27,500 nucleotides of DNA from Penaeus vannamei (GCF_042767895.1 NC_091550.1:48164231-48191730); one strand, 5' to 3'; positions 17,445 to 25,440 are shown, counted from the first letter of the stretch. Numbers and translations are program-made. The notes: generated by a model from the letters alone, not told the origin.

Positions 17445-17900
17445 CTGCACTCTGTCTTCAACAAAAGCCTTCACCTTCAGTAAATCTTCCACTCGAAGAT
17501 TTTCTGTCCGTCTCCATCTCCTCCTCCACCTTGGGAGCCTTCACGTCCACTTTCGCTTTTTCTTCGGCTCTCCTCTCTCCACTCTTAGCTATCTTCACCT
17601 CCTCCTCTGTCTTCCATTGCTTACTCCTCGTCCACTTCCTGCTCCTCTTTCACTTCCGACCCCTCTTCCGCTTCCACTAACTCTGCCTTTACCTCTATAT
17701 CCTTCTCTGTTTCCAATTTCACTTTCTCTTCATCGGCTTCCTCTCCATTTTCCCGTTTACCGCCGTATCCTCTCTTCCTTGTTCTGGTTTTTCTGCTTCT
17801 ACTACCATCACCACTTCCACTTACCCCTCAGTCTCAGCCTCCAGTCTCCTCTCCACCTCCGCCTCCACTTTCCCCTTCACTTCGTCCTCCACTTTCCTCC
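17445..17900 (-). pseudogene. frameshifted Glu/Lys/Val-rich coding-like segment
   Basis: Read on the minus strand, the same residue style continues across several frames. Frame 1 gives VEDEVKGKVEAEVERRLEAE and meets TAA at 17823-17821. The overlapping frame from 17827 to TAA 17621 begins Gly/Ser/Arg-rich (SRSRKTRTRKRGYGGKRENG) and turns acidic (EEADEEKVKLETEKD, EAEEGSEVKEEQEVDEE). A third, 17649 to 17458, gives TEEEVKIAKSGERRAEEKAK and VDVKAPKVEEEMETDRK. A fourth, entered near 17492, gives VEDLLKVKAFVEDRVQ. It ends at CAG followed by GTAGAT (17444-17439), a good splice-donor match, then a T29 G14 tract. This fits a degraded or mis-sequenced exon of an acidic repetitive protein of unknown function. 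Against it, the upstream part (17900-18100) is plain GGTGGAG repeat, and a purine-rich strand gives Glu/Lys/Val in any frame. The plus strand also has a 313-codon ATG frame (17257-18198) that is mostly Pro/Leu/His from C/T repeats. Confidence 0.25.
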
Positions 17901-18112
17901 CTCTCTGTCCCCCTCTACCTCCACCACCTCCCCCCTCCCCCCTCCGCCTCCATTTCGTCCTCCACCATCTTCCCCTCCCCTGCTACCTCCACTTTCCCCT
18001 CCACCGCCTCCACTTGGAGCCCATCCCCCTCCACTTCGTCCTCCACCACCTCCCCCTCCCCCTCCCCCTCCGCCTCCACTTTCCCCTCCCCCGCCCCCCC
18101 GAGCGCCACCAG
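17900..18112 (+). repeat. CCACCTCC/CCGCCTCCACTTT C-rich repeat
   Basis: C-rich pyrimidine tract with CACCTCCCC, TCCGCCTCCA and CCTCCACTTCGTCCTCCACC recurring (for example near 17878 and 18030). Confidence 0.8.
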
Positions 18113-18298
18113 CCGCCGCCACCAGCAGCCAAATTACCTCCCGTCGGCTCCGCGCTTCCCGATCACAAGGCACAGATATGCTTCTCCAATTGTCATAAAA
18201 TTTTCTTCATTTTGGCTTCATTTGAATATGAATGGGGCCTCAAATATTACATAAAGAAGAGGAGAGCGAGGAAGTGTCTTGGAATATTTTTAGGAGAC

Positions 18299-18515
18299 TT
18301 TTTTTTTTGGGGGGGGGGGTGAGTAGGGGGGATGGGGGTTGGGGGGGAGGATGGGAAAAAGGGAGAGAGGAAAGGGTGGTGGGTGAGTGGGATGGAACGA
18401 GAAAGGGCGAAAAGGAAGGATGGAGGGAGAGAAGGGGGGGGAGGGATGGAGGGAGAAAGGGAGAGAAGGAGGGAGGAAGGAAAGGAGGAGAGAGGGAGGG
18501 AAGGGATAAACGAAG
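18299..18515 (+). repeat. T10G11 junction followed by GGGA/GGAGA purine block
   Basis: T10 (18299-18308) directly followed by G11 (18309-18319), then G/A-rich sequence to 18510. Confidence 0.9.
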
Positions 18516-18634
18516 GATGGGAGTCCTGTGTTTCGCGTTTTATTCTTGTCCCTGGTTTTGTAAGGATTTATTTCTGGATTGCTATTGGATGTTCTTTTTT
18601 TTGTGTGATGTGTTTCTGGGAACGTTTGTATACT

Positions 18635-18636
<2 letters not shown>

Positions 18637-18670
<34 letters not shown>

Positions 18671-18753
18671 ACTCACTCACTCACTCACTCACTCACTCAC
18701 TCACTCACCACCACTCCTCACTCACTCCTCCCTCCCTCCCTCCCTCCCTCCCT

Positions 18754-18834
<81 letters not shown>

Positions 18835-18883
18835 CCCTCTCCCTCTCTCCCTCCCACCCTCCTCTTCCCCTCACTCTCTCCCT

Positions 18884-18977
<94 letters not shown>

Positions 18978-19018
18978 ACTCACTACTCATCACTTCCCTC
19001 TCTCTCTCTCTCTCCCCC
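18637..19018 (+). repeat. compound TC / ACTC / TCCC array
   Basis: TC 18637-18664; ACTC tetramers 18664-18708 (about eleven); CCACCACTCCTC; TCCC tetramers 18728-18764; TC 18761-18831; CTCTCC; TC 18889-18972; ACTC again 18973-18985; short TC to 19014. The TC-to-ACTC switch occurs twice in the same orientation. Confidence 0.96.
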
Positions 19019-19189
19019 ACCCTTCCTCTTCCCCGCCTCATAACCTCAATAACAACAGATAAAGCCACATACGGAATTTGGTAAGAGGAAAGCTACTCCG
19101 AAAATTAGGTTGCGTGCGCTCCGATCAGCTGACCAAAACAACTGTGTATTGGTTGCTAAGTGGAGTACAGAGTAGAGGGTGGATGCGGA

Positions 19190-19585
19190 AGTGGAATTTG
19201 GGTGGAGAGGAAGATGTGGGAAGGGAGGAAGAGGGAGAGGCGGGAAGGGAGGAGGTGGAGGAAGGAAAGAAAGGGTGGGGGGGAGAGATGTTGAGAAGGA
19301 AGGGAGGAGTATGAGAGGGAAGGGTGAATGAGAAGTGGAGGAGGAGGAGGAGGAGGGGAAAAGTGGTGTAGAAAGGAGAAGTGAGAAAAAGCAGAAAGTA
19401 AGAAACAAATACAAATAAAGAAAAGGATGAAGCAGAAGGATTGAGGAAGCATGAGAAGGGAAGGAAGCATTGGGAAGGAGGAGATGAAATGAGTCGAACG
19501 TTTGTTGTGCAGGATGGAGGAAGGGGAGGGAGGTGGAGAGTGGAGGAGAGGGGAGGAGATGGAAGAGGAGGGGGGTGGGGGGGTC
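19190..19585 (+). repeat. GGA/GGAAG purine block
   Basis: G/A-rich sequence with GGAGGAGG and GGGAAGGA motifs; frames through it are Glu/Gly/Arg. Confidence 0.85.
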
Positions 19586-19739
19586 ACGCCCGCGGCTTAT
19601 AGAGCTTGAAATCGGTTACATTGCGGACACAGACGACTCATTAAAGGTCGGGGAAATAAGTCTCAAAATTGACCCTGCTGATGTTTGCGAGAGAGGAGGG
19701 AAAGGGGGCGTGTCGACGGGAGGAAGATGGGTGGAATAA
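19581..19739 (+). CDS. short exon-like open stretch (unrecognised)
   Basis: A frame open from upstream purine repeat crosses a ~110-bp unique island (19585-19695) and ends at TAA 19737-19739. The island reads with varied residues (LIELEIGYIADTDDSLKVGE then ISLKIDPADVCERGG), unlike the purine repeats on either side. There is no polypyrimidine tract before it and no clear donor after it. The residues look more like protein than most frames here, but I recognise no family; chance is possible over this length. Confidence 0.15.
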   Translation, partial: GSRPRLIELEIGYIADTDDSLKVGEISLKIDPADVCERGGKGGVSTGGRWVE

Positions 19740-20200
19740 AGGAGGTGGGGGAAAGGAGGAGAGAAGAGGAGAGGGAAGATTGGAAGATGGAGAAGGAGGA
19801 GAAACGAGAAAGAGAAGTGAGGGAAGGAGAGAGGAGATTAAAAGGAGGAGAAAGAATGGTAAAGGAAGGAAATTAGAATGAGGCGTAGGAAAGAAGAGGA
19901 AAGAGAGGTGAGATGAGGCGATGGAGAGAAAAAAAAAGAAGAGAAGAAAAATGAGAAGGGAATATCCTTAAAGGAATGTTTAAGAAAGAAGGAAGCGGAA
20001 AGGGAAATGAGAAACCGATCGACGAATGAAAGAGAGAAGTAAAATCAGGAGAGAAAATGTTAGGTTAAGGTTAGGGCAAATTGAGCCGTTCGAGTGACGA
20101 CTGGAGAGAGAAACGGAAAGAAAAAGGTAAAAATAAAAAAGCTAAAAAGGGGAATAGTGGGGGAAATTAGAGGGGAAAAGGAAGCTATTTACTGATGTTT
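19696..20200 (+). repeat. GGAGA/GAAAG purine block with decayed tail
   Basis: Purine-rich, moving from GGAG to AAAG motifs. Contains TTAGGTTAAGGTTAGGG at 20060-20076, which resembles arthropod telomere repeat TTAGG but is a single short string. Confidence 0.8.
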
Positions 20201-20370
20201 TTTTCCCGCGTTTTGGATTTTCTGTTTAAAGTACAAGATCATAAACAAAAACGCTGATGAAAGTCATCGAAAGTCGAAACATTTTTGCATTTTTGTTTTG
20301 CATTTTTATCTTTGTATTTCCCTTCGTACCTCTTTCTTCACGGTCGACGAGCTCTCTACGAAGCATCGGT

Positions 20371-20770
20371 CTTTCGTTTTATTTTAATCCTTCGTCTTCG
20401 TCTGTGACTTTATTCTACGATTTCGTTCGATGTCTGTAGCCTATGGTTTTATCCTGTGCTCTTATCCTGGTTTTCGTCCTTTGTTTTCATTTTAGGATTT
20501 CGTCCTGCGGGTTTCGTCTTGAGATTTCACCCTTTATCGTAGTTTTCATCGTGTGATTTTATCCTCCGTTTTCCTACGACGATTTTATCCTTTGTTTTCC
20601 TACGACGATTTTATCCTTTGTTTTCCTTCGTACTCATCCTACAATGTTTATCCTTCGTTCTCATCCTTCATTTTTATCCTTCGTCTTCATCCTCCATTTT
20701 TATCCTTCGTCTTCATCCTCCGTTTTTATCCTACGCTTCCATCCTTCGTCTTCATCCTCCTTTTCCATCT
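20371..20770 (+). repeat. 13-bp degenerate minisatellite, about 29 units
   Basis: Sequence partitions into 13-mers of consensus TTTATCCTTCGTC. Adjacent 13-mers alternate between two types, giving a 26-bp period. CCTACGACGATTTT recurs at 20573 and 20599; CCTTCGTY-type anchors fall at 20652, 20678 and 20704, then CCTACGCT at 20730 (all spaced 26). The upstream half (20371-20560) is more diverged. Because 13 is not divisible by three, each frame yields a 13-residue peptide repeat (for example FILRLHPPFLSFV), so the long Phe/Leu/Ser frame there is a by-product. Confidence 0.88.
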
Positions 20771-20796
20771 CACCTCTGACCCTCTTCACACCCTCG

Positions 20797-20855
20797 CCTC
20801 CCTCCCCCCCTCCCCCCTCCCCCTCCCCCTCCCCTCCCCTCCCCTCCCCTCCCGC
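20797..20855 (+). repeat. CTCCC pentanucleotide array
   Basis: CCCCTCCCCCT moving to about five clean CTCCC copies (20829-20853). Confidence 0.9.
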
Positions 20856-20878
20856 CACGACTCCCCCATCACCTGTCA

Positions 20879-21052
20879 GGCGCCGCCCTCCACGCCCCGA
20901 TCAGCGGCACCATTAGCGCGGGCGTCACCATCAACCTCGTCACCACCTCGACAGCATCACGGGGGCGCCTCTACCTCGCTCGCGCCCTTCATTTTCACCT
21001 TCCTTCCTTCCCTCTTCCCACGTTCGCTGTTCTTTCTCTTTGGTTTTGTTGA
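20879..21052 (+). CDS. CpG-rich exon-like island (strand uncertain)
   Basis: A ~115-bp CpG-rich unique island (20855-20990) sits between C/T blocks. On the plus strand, after a long pyrimidine tract and CTGTCAG (good acceptor, 20873-20879), the frame runs GAALHAPISGTISAGVTINL and VTTSTASRGRLYLARALH to TGA 21050-21052. Nearly every codon in the first 25 ends in C or G (GCC CTC CAC GCC CCG ATC AGC GGC ACC). On the minus strand the same column bias exists: an ATG at 20932 gives MVTPALMVPLIGAWRAAPD, signal-peptide-like, ending at CAG followed by GTGATG (a good donor) at 20875-20870. One of the two may be a real terminal or initial exon. No family recognised. Confidence 0.25.
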   Translation, partial: GAALHAPISGTISAGVTINLVTTSTASRGRLYLARALHFHLPSFPLPTFAVLSLWFC

Positions 21053-21445
21053 TTTTTTTTTTTTTTTTTTTTTTGGGGGGGGTGATTTGTTTGTTTGTTT
21101 TTCTGTTTTTTTTGGGGGTCGTTTTTTTTGTTTGTTTCCTTTCCTTGGTTGTCTTCCTTGTCTCCGTTTCTCTTATATTTTCCCTTTTGCTTTTACTTAT
21201 CATTCCCTCTCCGACTCTTCTTTCTTCTTCTCCTCTTCCTCCTTTCTTCACTCGCTTCCATTTCCTCCTATCTTCCTCCTTTCTCCCTCTCCTCTTCGCC
21301 CTTTCTCCTTCTTCTCTCCGTCTTTTCTCCCTTTTCTCTCCACCCTTTCTTCCTCTTCTCTCCGTCCTTTCTTCCTCTTCTCTTCCGCCCTTCTTCCTCT
21401 TTTCCCCTCTCTCATTTTTCCCCTTCCCCTTCCTTCTAACGACTC
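21000..21445 (+). repeat. T/C-rich block with T22G8 junction and TTCTCTCCGTCC repeats
   Basis: T22 (21053-21074) followed by G8 (21075-21082), TTTG tetramers (21089-21100), T8G5 (21106-21118), then C/T sequence in which TTTCTTCCTCTTCTCTCCG recurs around 21345-21395. Confidence 0.85.
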
Positions 21446-21524
21446 CACCCTCTTGATATTGCCTATAACGCAATTTTAGTGCTGGAAATGTAGTGGAGAA
21501 CCAGTCTGTGCTGTTGCGTCGCCG

Positions 21525-21800
21525 CGGGGCAAGTAGGGGGAAGGAGGAGGAGGAAGGAGGAGGGGGCAAGAAGGAGGAGGAGGATGGGGGGCAAGTAGGG
21601 GGAAGGAGGAGGGGGTAAGTAGGGGGCAAGTAAGGGGGAAGGAGGAGGAGGAGGGGGCAAGAAGGGTGAAGGAGGAGGAAGAGGAGGAGGAGGAGGAGGA
21701 GGAGGGGGCAAGAAGGGGGAAGGGGAGGAGTAGGAGGGCAAGAAGTGGGAAGGAGGAGGAGGAGAACAAGGAGAACAGGGTTGAAGAAGAGGAGGAGGAG
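21525..21800 (+). repeat. GGAGGA / GGGGGCAAG degenerate minisatellite
   Basis: GGGGCAAGNAGGGGGAAGGA units with GGCAAG anchors near 21525, 21566, 21590, 21626, 21655, 21706 and 21738, separated by GGA triplets. Confidence 0.85.
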
Positions 21801-21889
21801 GAGGAGTGAAGAGCTAAGGAAGAGGAGGATAAGGAAGGGAAATAAAGAGGAAGAGAAGGAAATTAATAAAGAGTCGAGGAGCAAAGAAT

Positions 21890-22205
21890 GATAAGAAGGG
21901 GAGGGACAAGAAAAGAGAGGAGAGGAGGAGAGGATAAGAGAAAGCGAAGAGATGGAGAGGAGAAAGACAAGAAGAGAGGGGAGGAGGAGAGGAAAGAGAA
22001 AGCAAAGAGATGGAAAGGGGAAGGACAAGAAGAGAGAGAATAAGAGAAAGCGAAGAGATAGAAAGGGGAAGGACAAGAAGAGAGAGGAGAAGAGGAGAGG
22101 ATAAGAGAAAGCGAAGAGAAGGAGAGGGAGAAAGACAAGAGGAGAGAGGAGAAGAGGAGAGGATAAGAGAAAGCGAAGAGATGGAGAGGGGGGAAGGAGG
22201 GGAGG
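21890..22205 (+). repeat. ~60-bp purine minisatellite, five copies
   Basis: The anchor AAGAGAAAGCGAAGAGATGG has its AAAGC at 21941, 21999, 22047, 22108 and 22170 (spacings 58, 48, 61, 62). Each unit also contains GGACAAGAAGAGAG or a variant. The minus strand stays open as Ser/Leu/Pro repeats. Confidence 0.88.
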
Positions 22206-22347
22206 CAGGGTGGTGTTGTGGCAAGGGAAAGTGCTTCACCATTTTCGTGATTTATTCGCCGTAGTTATGATAATTCTCCCGTGATCTGGTGAGGCGCGGT
22301 GACGGAGGTGGGGATCTGCGGGCGGGAGGAGAGAGAAGGATTCGGTA

Positions 22348-23485
22348 TGTTGGTTGTGAAGCGGGGATTTTGGGGAGTAGGTTGGTTGTGAAGCGTGGAT
22401 TTTGGGGAGTAGGTTGTGAAGCGGGGATTTTGGAGGCGTTGGTTGTGAAGCGTGGATTTTGGAGAGTAGGTTGTGAAGTGGGGATTATGGGGAGTAGGTT
22501 GTGAAGTGGGGATTATGGGGAGTAGGTTGGGAAGTGGGGATTATGGGAAGTAGGTTGTGAAGCGGGGATTTTGGGGAGTAGGTTGTGAAGTGAGGATTTT
22601 GAAGAGTAGGTTGTGAAGTGGGGTATTATGGGGAGTAGGTTGTGAAGCGGGGATTTTCGGAGGCGTTGGTTGTGAAGCGTGGATTTTGGAGAGTTAGGTT
22701 GTGAAGTGGGGATTATGGGGAGTAGGTTGTGAAGTGGGGATTATGGGGAGTAGGTTGTGAAGTGGGGATTATGGGAAGTAGGTTGTGAAGTGGGGATTAT
22801 GGGGAGTAGGTTGTGAAGTGGGGATTATGGGGAGTAGGTTGTGAAGTGGGGATTATGGGGAGTAGGTTGTCGCAAGCGGGGATTCTTGGAGGCGTTGGTT
22901 GTGAAGCGTGGATTTTGGAGAGTAGGTTGTGAAGTGGGGATTATGGGGAGTAGGTTGTGAAGTGGGTGATTATGGGGAGTAGGTTGTGAAGTGGGGATTA
23001 TGGGAAGTAGGTTGTGAAGTGGGGGATACTATGGGGAGTAGAAGTTGTGGAAGTGGGGATTATGGGGGAGTAGGTTGTGAAGTGGGGATTATGGGAGCAT
23101 GTGAAGCAAAGATTATGGGGAAAGTAGGTTGTGAAGTGGGGATTGATGGGGAGTAGGTTGTGAAGCGGGGATTTTGGGGAGTAGGTTGTGAAGTGGGGAT
23201 TATGGGAAGTAGGTTGTGAAGTGGGGATTATGGGGAGTAGGTTGTTAAGTGGGGATTTTGGAGGCGTAGGTTGTTGAAGCGGGGATTTTGGAGAGAAGGT
23301 TGTTGAAGTGGGGATTTTGAGGCGTAGGTTGTAATGCGTGGGTTGTGAAGCGTGGATTTTGAAGCATAAATTGTGAAGCGTGGATTTCGAGGCGTAGGTT
23401 GTGAAGTGAGGATTTTGGAGAGTAGGTTGTGAAGCGTAGGTTGTTGAAGAGTGGATTTTAAGGCGTAGATTGTGAAGCGTGGACT
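22348..23485 (+). repeat. 28-bp minisatellite, ~40 units, with ~228-bp higher-order repeat
   Basis: Unit is GTAGGTTGTGAAGTGGGG followed by ATTATGGGGA (28 bp). Variants include ATTTTGGGGA, ATTTTGGAGA and a longer GGAGGCGTTGG form. The GGAGGCGTT variant occurs at 22432, 22659 and 22888, and the ATGGGAAGTA variant at 22543, 22771 and 23000, both spaced 227-229 bp. That defines a higher-order unit of eight 28-mers present three times. The 3' end (23250-23485) is more diverged. Single-base insertions are scattered in the middle (for example 22624, 22967, 23025-23048). The unit length is not a multiple of three and no long frame crosses it. Confidence 0.96.
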
Positions 23486-23585
23486 GCGGCCTGTGGAGTG
23501 TCGAAGATGGTGATGTCGCGGATACACATTTATTTTTTAATTCTTATGTATTTGTTTTTATTTTTACTTTTATTTCTGGTTTGGT

Positions 23586-23700
23586 TTGTCAAAAGATCTA
23601 TGTGACTTTGGGATGGTTTGGTCGATGGTGCGAGGCCATGTCCTAGATAAGCAGTATTATGAAGAGGCCTTCGGTATATTTGTGTTTTCTTGGTCTTACA
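23586..23700 (+). CDS. short exon-like stretch before the AC array (unrecognised)
   Basis: Between the minisatellite and the AC array, a frame with mixed residues (DLCDFGMVWSMVRGHVLDKQ, then YYEEAFGIFVFSWSYK; internal ATG at 23613) runs straight into His/Thr repeats from the AC tract. It is about 38 codons, with no promoter, splice or family support. Listed because the residues are not repeat-derived. Confidence 0.1.
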
Positions 23701-23832
23701 AACACACACACGTACACGTACACGCACACGCACACGCACACACACGCACACTTACACTTACACTTACACACACACTTACACACACACACACACACACACA
23801 CACTTACACACACACACACACACACACACTTA

Positions 23833-23926
<94 letters not shown>
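23700..23926 (+). repeat. AC microsatellite with CACTTA/CGCACA hexamer lead-in
   Basis: ACACGTAC/ACGCAC 23706-23750, CACTTA hexamers 23749-23780, AC with TTA interruptions, then pure AC 23834-23925 (about 46 copies). Confidence 0.97.
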
Positions 23927-23927
<1 letters not shown>

Positions 23928-24078
23928 TAAATTCGCGCATCCACACGCGTACACACGCCTACATCCCTCCACCCAAACACTCGGACACAAACAGACCCGG
24001 TTCTACAGTACACAAAAAAAACGCTCCATTTTCGGCATACAGAATATCTTCAGTATTTAGGACCTTTTTTCCACTTTA

Positions 24079-24330
24079 TTTCCCGCGGGACTTCGATGTT
24101 CTAGAAATTTTCCCGGGCATTTTGGCCGGCATTTATTTCCCCCGAATGATTTGCCTTGGACAACAGTTCACGCCGGGCCTTTTCTCTTAACATTTTACAT
24201 TTGCAGTATTCCACATTCCATTGTTGTTGAAAGCGTTTGGTGCGCGGGAAAAGCCAATAGTATTTTGCCAATATACCGAAGTGGAAGTAGGTTGTATTTT
24301 TACAGCGCCGCGTTATTACCTTTTTATACG
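24079..24330 (+). promoter_or_regulatory. cluster of E2F-like, CCAAT and TATA-like motifs
   Basis: TTTCCCGC within palindromic TCCCGCGGGA (24079-24090); a heat-shock-like TTCTAGAA (24099-24106); reverse E2F-like GCGCGGGAAAA (24242-24252) immediately followed by CCAAT (24255-24259); a second CCAAT (24269-24273); and a TATA-like TTTTTATA about 50 bp further (24321-24328). The order resembles cell-cycle gene promoters, but no coding sequence follows: a GT-rich tract and AC array come next. Confidence 0.2.
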
Positions 24331-24339
24331 TTTTATGTA

Positions 24340-24457
24340 ATTTTATGTGCGTGTGCGCGCGTGTGTTTTGCGTTTTGGTGGTAAGTGTGTGTGCGTGGAT
24401 GTGTGCGGGTTTTTTGTGTGAAGTGTGTGTCGGGTATGCATCCGCACACTTCACACA
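24340..24457 (+). repeat. GT-rich tract ending in a 13-bp inverted repeat
   Basis: GTGTGCGCGCGTGTG-type sequence 24346-24435. TGTGTGAAGTGTG (24415-24427) and CACACTTCACACA (24445-24457) are perfect reverse complements around a 17-nt centre that adds CGG/CCG pairing. Confidence 0.85.
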
Positions 24458-24507
24458 CGATCAAAGGATTAAATGCCTGTAAAGAAATACCGTTAAGGTT
24501 AACGTTA

Positions 24508-24510
<3 letters not shown>

Positions 24511-24599
<89 letters not shown>

Positions 24600-24605
24600 A
24601 CATTC
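24511..24605 (+). repeat. AC microsatellite, about 42 copies
   Basis: Pure CA from 24511 to about 24594, then CAGACACACATTCACACA. Confidence 0.97.
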
Positions 24606-24952
24606 ACACATTCCTCAGTGTATTTAAAATGGATGAGCGTGTATGCGAGCGAGTGCGTGGGAATTGACCGGGCGAACCGTTGGGAGATGTGAAGGAAGAG
24701 AGAGAGAGAGCTTCGTATGGTGGCGGGAAAACGGTAAAGTTATTTTCGGTGCATAGACCTCCCCCCCCCCCTCTAAAGAAGAAAAATCAGAGAGAGAAAA
24801 GAGAGCAGAGATAAAAAAAAATGTTTTGCCCTCACAATCGCCCGGCAATATATTTTCCCTGCGCAGAATTTCAATTTGAAAAGCTCTAGCTTGGGGGCGC
24901 TTTATTTCAAATTCAGCGGAGGGATACACGCGTTGGTGGTTCACATCTGTCA
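24606..24952. other. unique island, nothing firmly recognised
   Basis: Contains a short AG run (24697-24709), a C12 run near 24761-24772, an A-rich stretch (24812-24821), and a small palindrome TTTCAATTTGAAA followed by AAGCTCTAGCTT (about 24869-24892). A minus-strand frame here has about 45 mixed residues, starts at a TTG and matches nothing I know. Confidence 0.4.
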
Positions 24953-25250
24953 ACGGAGGTGTAAATCAGATCCGGGTTTCTTAGAATCTGTATTTTATTA
25001 GCATTAATGAGGAAGATACTTTATTAATATCATTAATGAGGATGGTACGTTATTTTTATTATTTCATTATAAGTTATTATTCATTATTATTTTCATTATA
25101 GATCAGATCCGGGGGTCTTGGGAACTGCACTTTATTATTACCATTAATGAGGATAATAATTTTATTTCATTATTATTGCATTATTAACTACCATTCATTA
25201 GTATTTTTATTATCAAAGGAGGTGTAAATGGGCTCTGGGTACCTTGAGGA
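24953..25250 (+). repeat. AT-rich ~130-bp tandem duplication, 2.3 copies
   Basis: GGAGGTGTAAAT occurs at 24955 and 25218; CAGATCCGGG at 24967 and 25104, with a variant GGGCTCTGGG at 25230; CATTAATGAGGA follows each of the first two copies. Unit lengths are therefore about 137 and 126 bp. The units are filled with imperfect ATT/TTA triplets. Confidence 0.8.
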
Positions 25251-25440
25251 TGGGCGCTGGATTTGTATCTAATTTCATGATAATAATGTTTTTGTTGCTT
25301 TGTTATGATAGTAATGGTAATGATAGTGATGATTGTTATTATTTTGTTCTTATAGTTTTTGTTATTTTTATAACAATTATTATCACTCATTATTATCATT
25401 ATCGTTATTATTACCATTATCATCTTTAATATATCGTGTT
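25250..25440 (+). repeat. imperfect ATT/GAT triplet region
   Basis: ATGATAATAATG and TTATTATC-type sequence with many substitutions. Confidence 0.8.

Noticed and set aside
17257..18198. 313-codon plus-strand ATG frame with a leader-like start (MAASVLVLRLHTLPK)
   Set aside because: After ~45 residues it crosses C14A29 and then C/T repeats giving Pro, Leu and His. The opposite strand has the more protein-like composition. The first ~35 residues remain a weak possibility.
20060..20076. Interstitial telomere repeat (TTAGGTTAAGGTTAGGG)
   Set aside because: Only about three imperfect units of the arthropod TTAGG motif; no array.
20940..22076. 378-codon minus-strand frame
   Set aside because: It covers a purine/pyrimidine minisatellite region where several frames are open at once. 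The N-terminal Ser/Phe/Leu and C-terminal Lys/Arg/Glu parts follow DNA composition, and no domain is seen.
22348..23485. CRISPR-like array (28-bp repeats)
   Set aside because: Units are head-to-tail with no unique spacers, variants are graded, and the context is eukaryotic. It is a minisatellite.
23643..23990. Cys-Val-rich minus-strand frames and His-Thr plus-strand frames, also at 24.3-24.6 kb
   Set aside because: Translations of AC/GT microsatellites.
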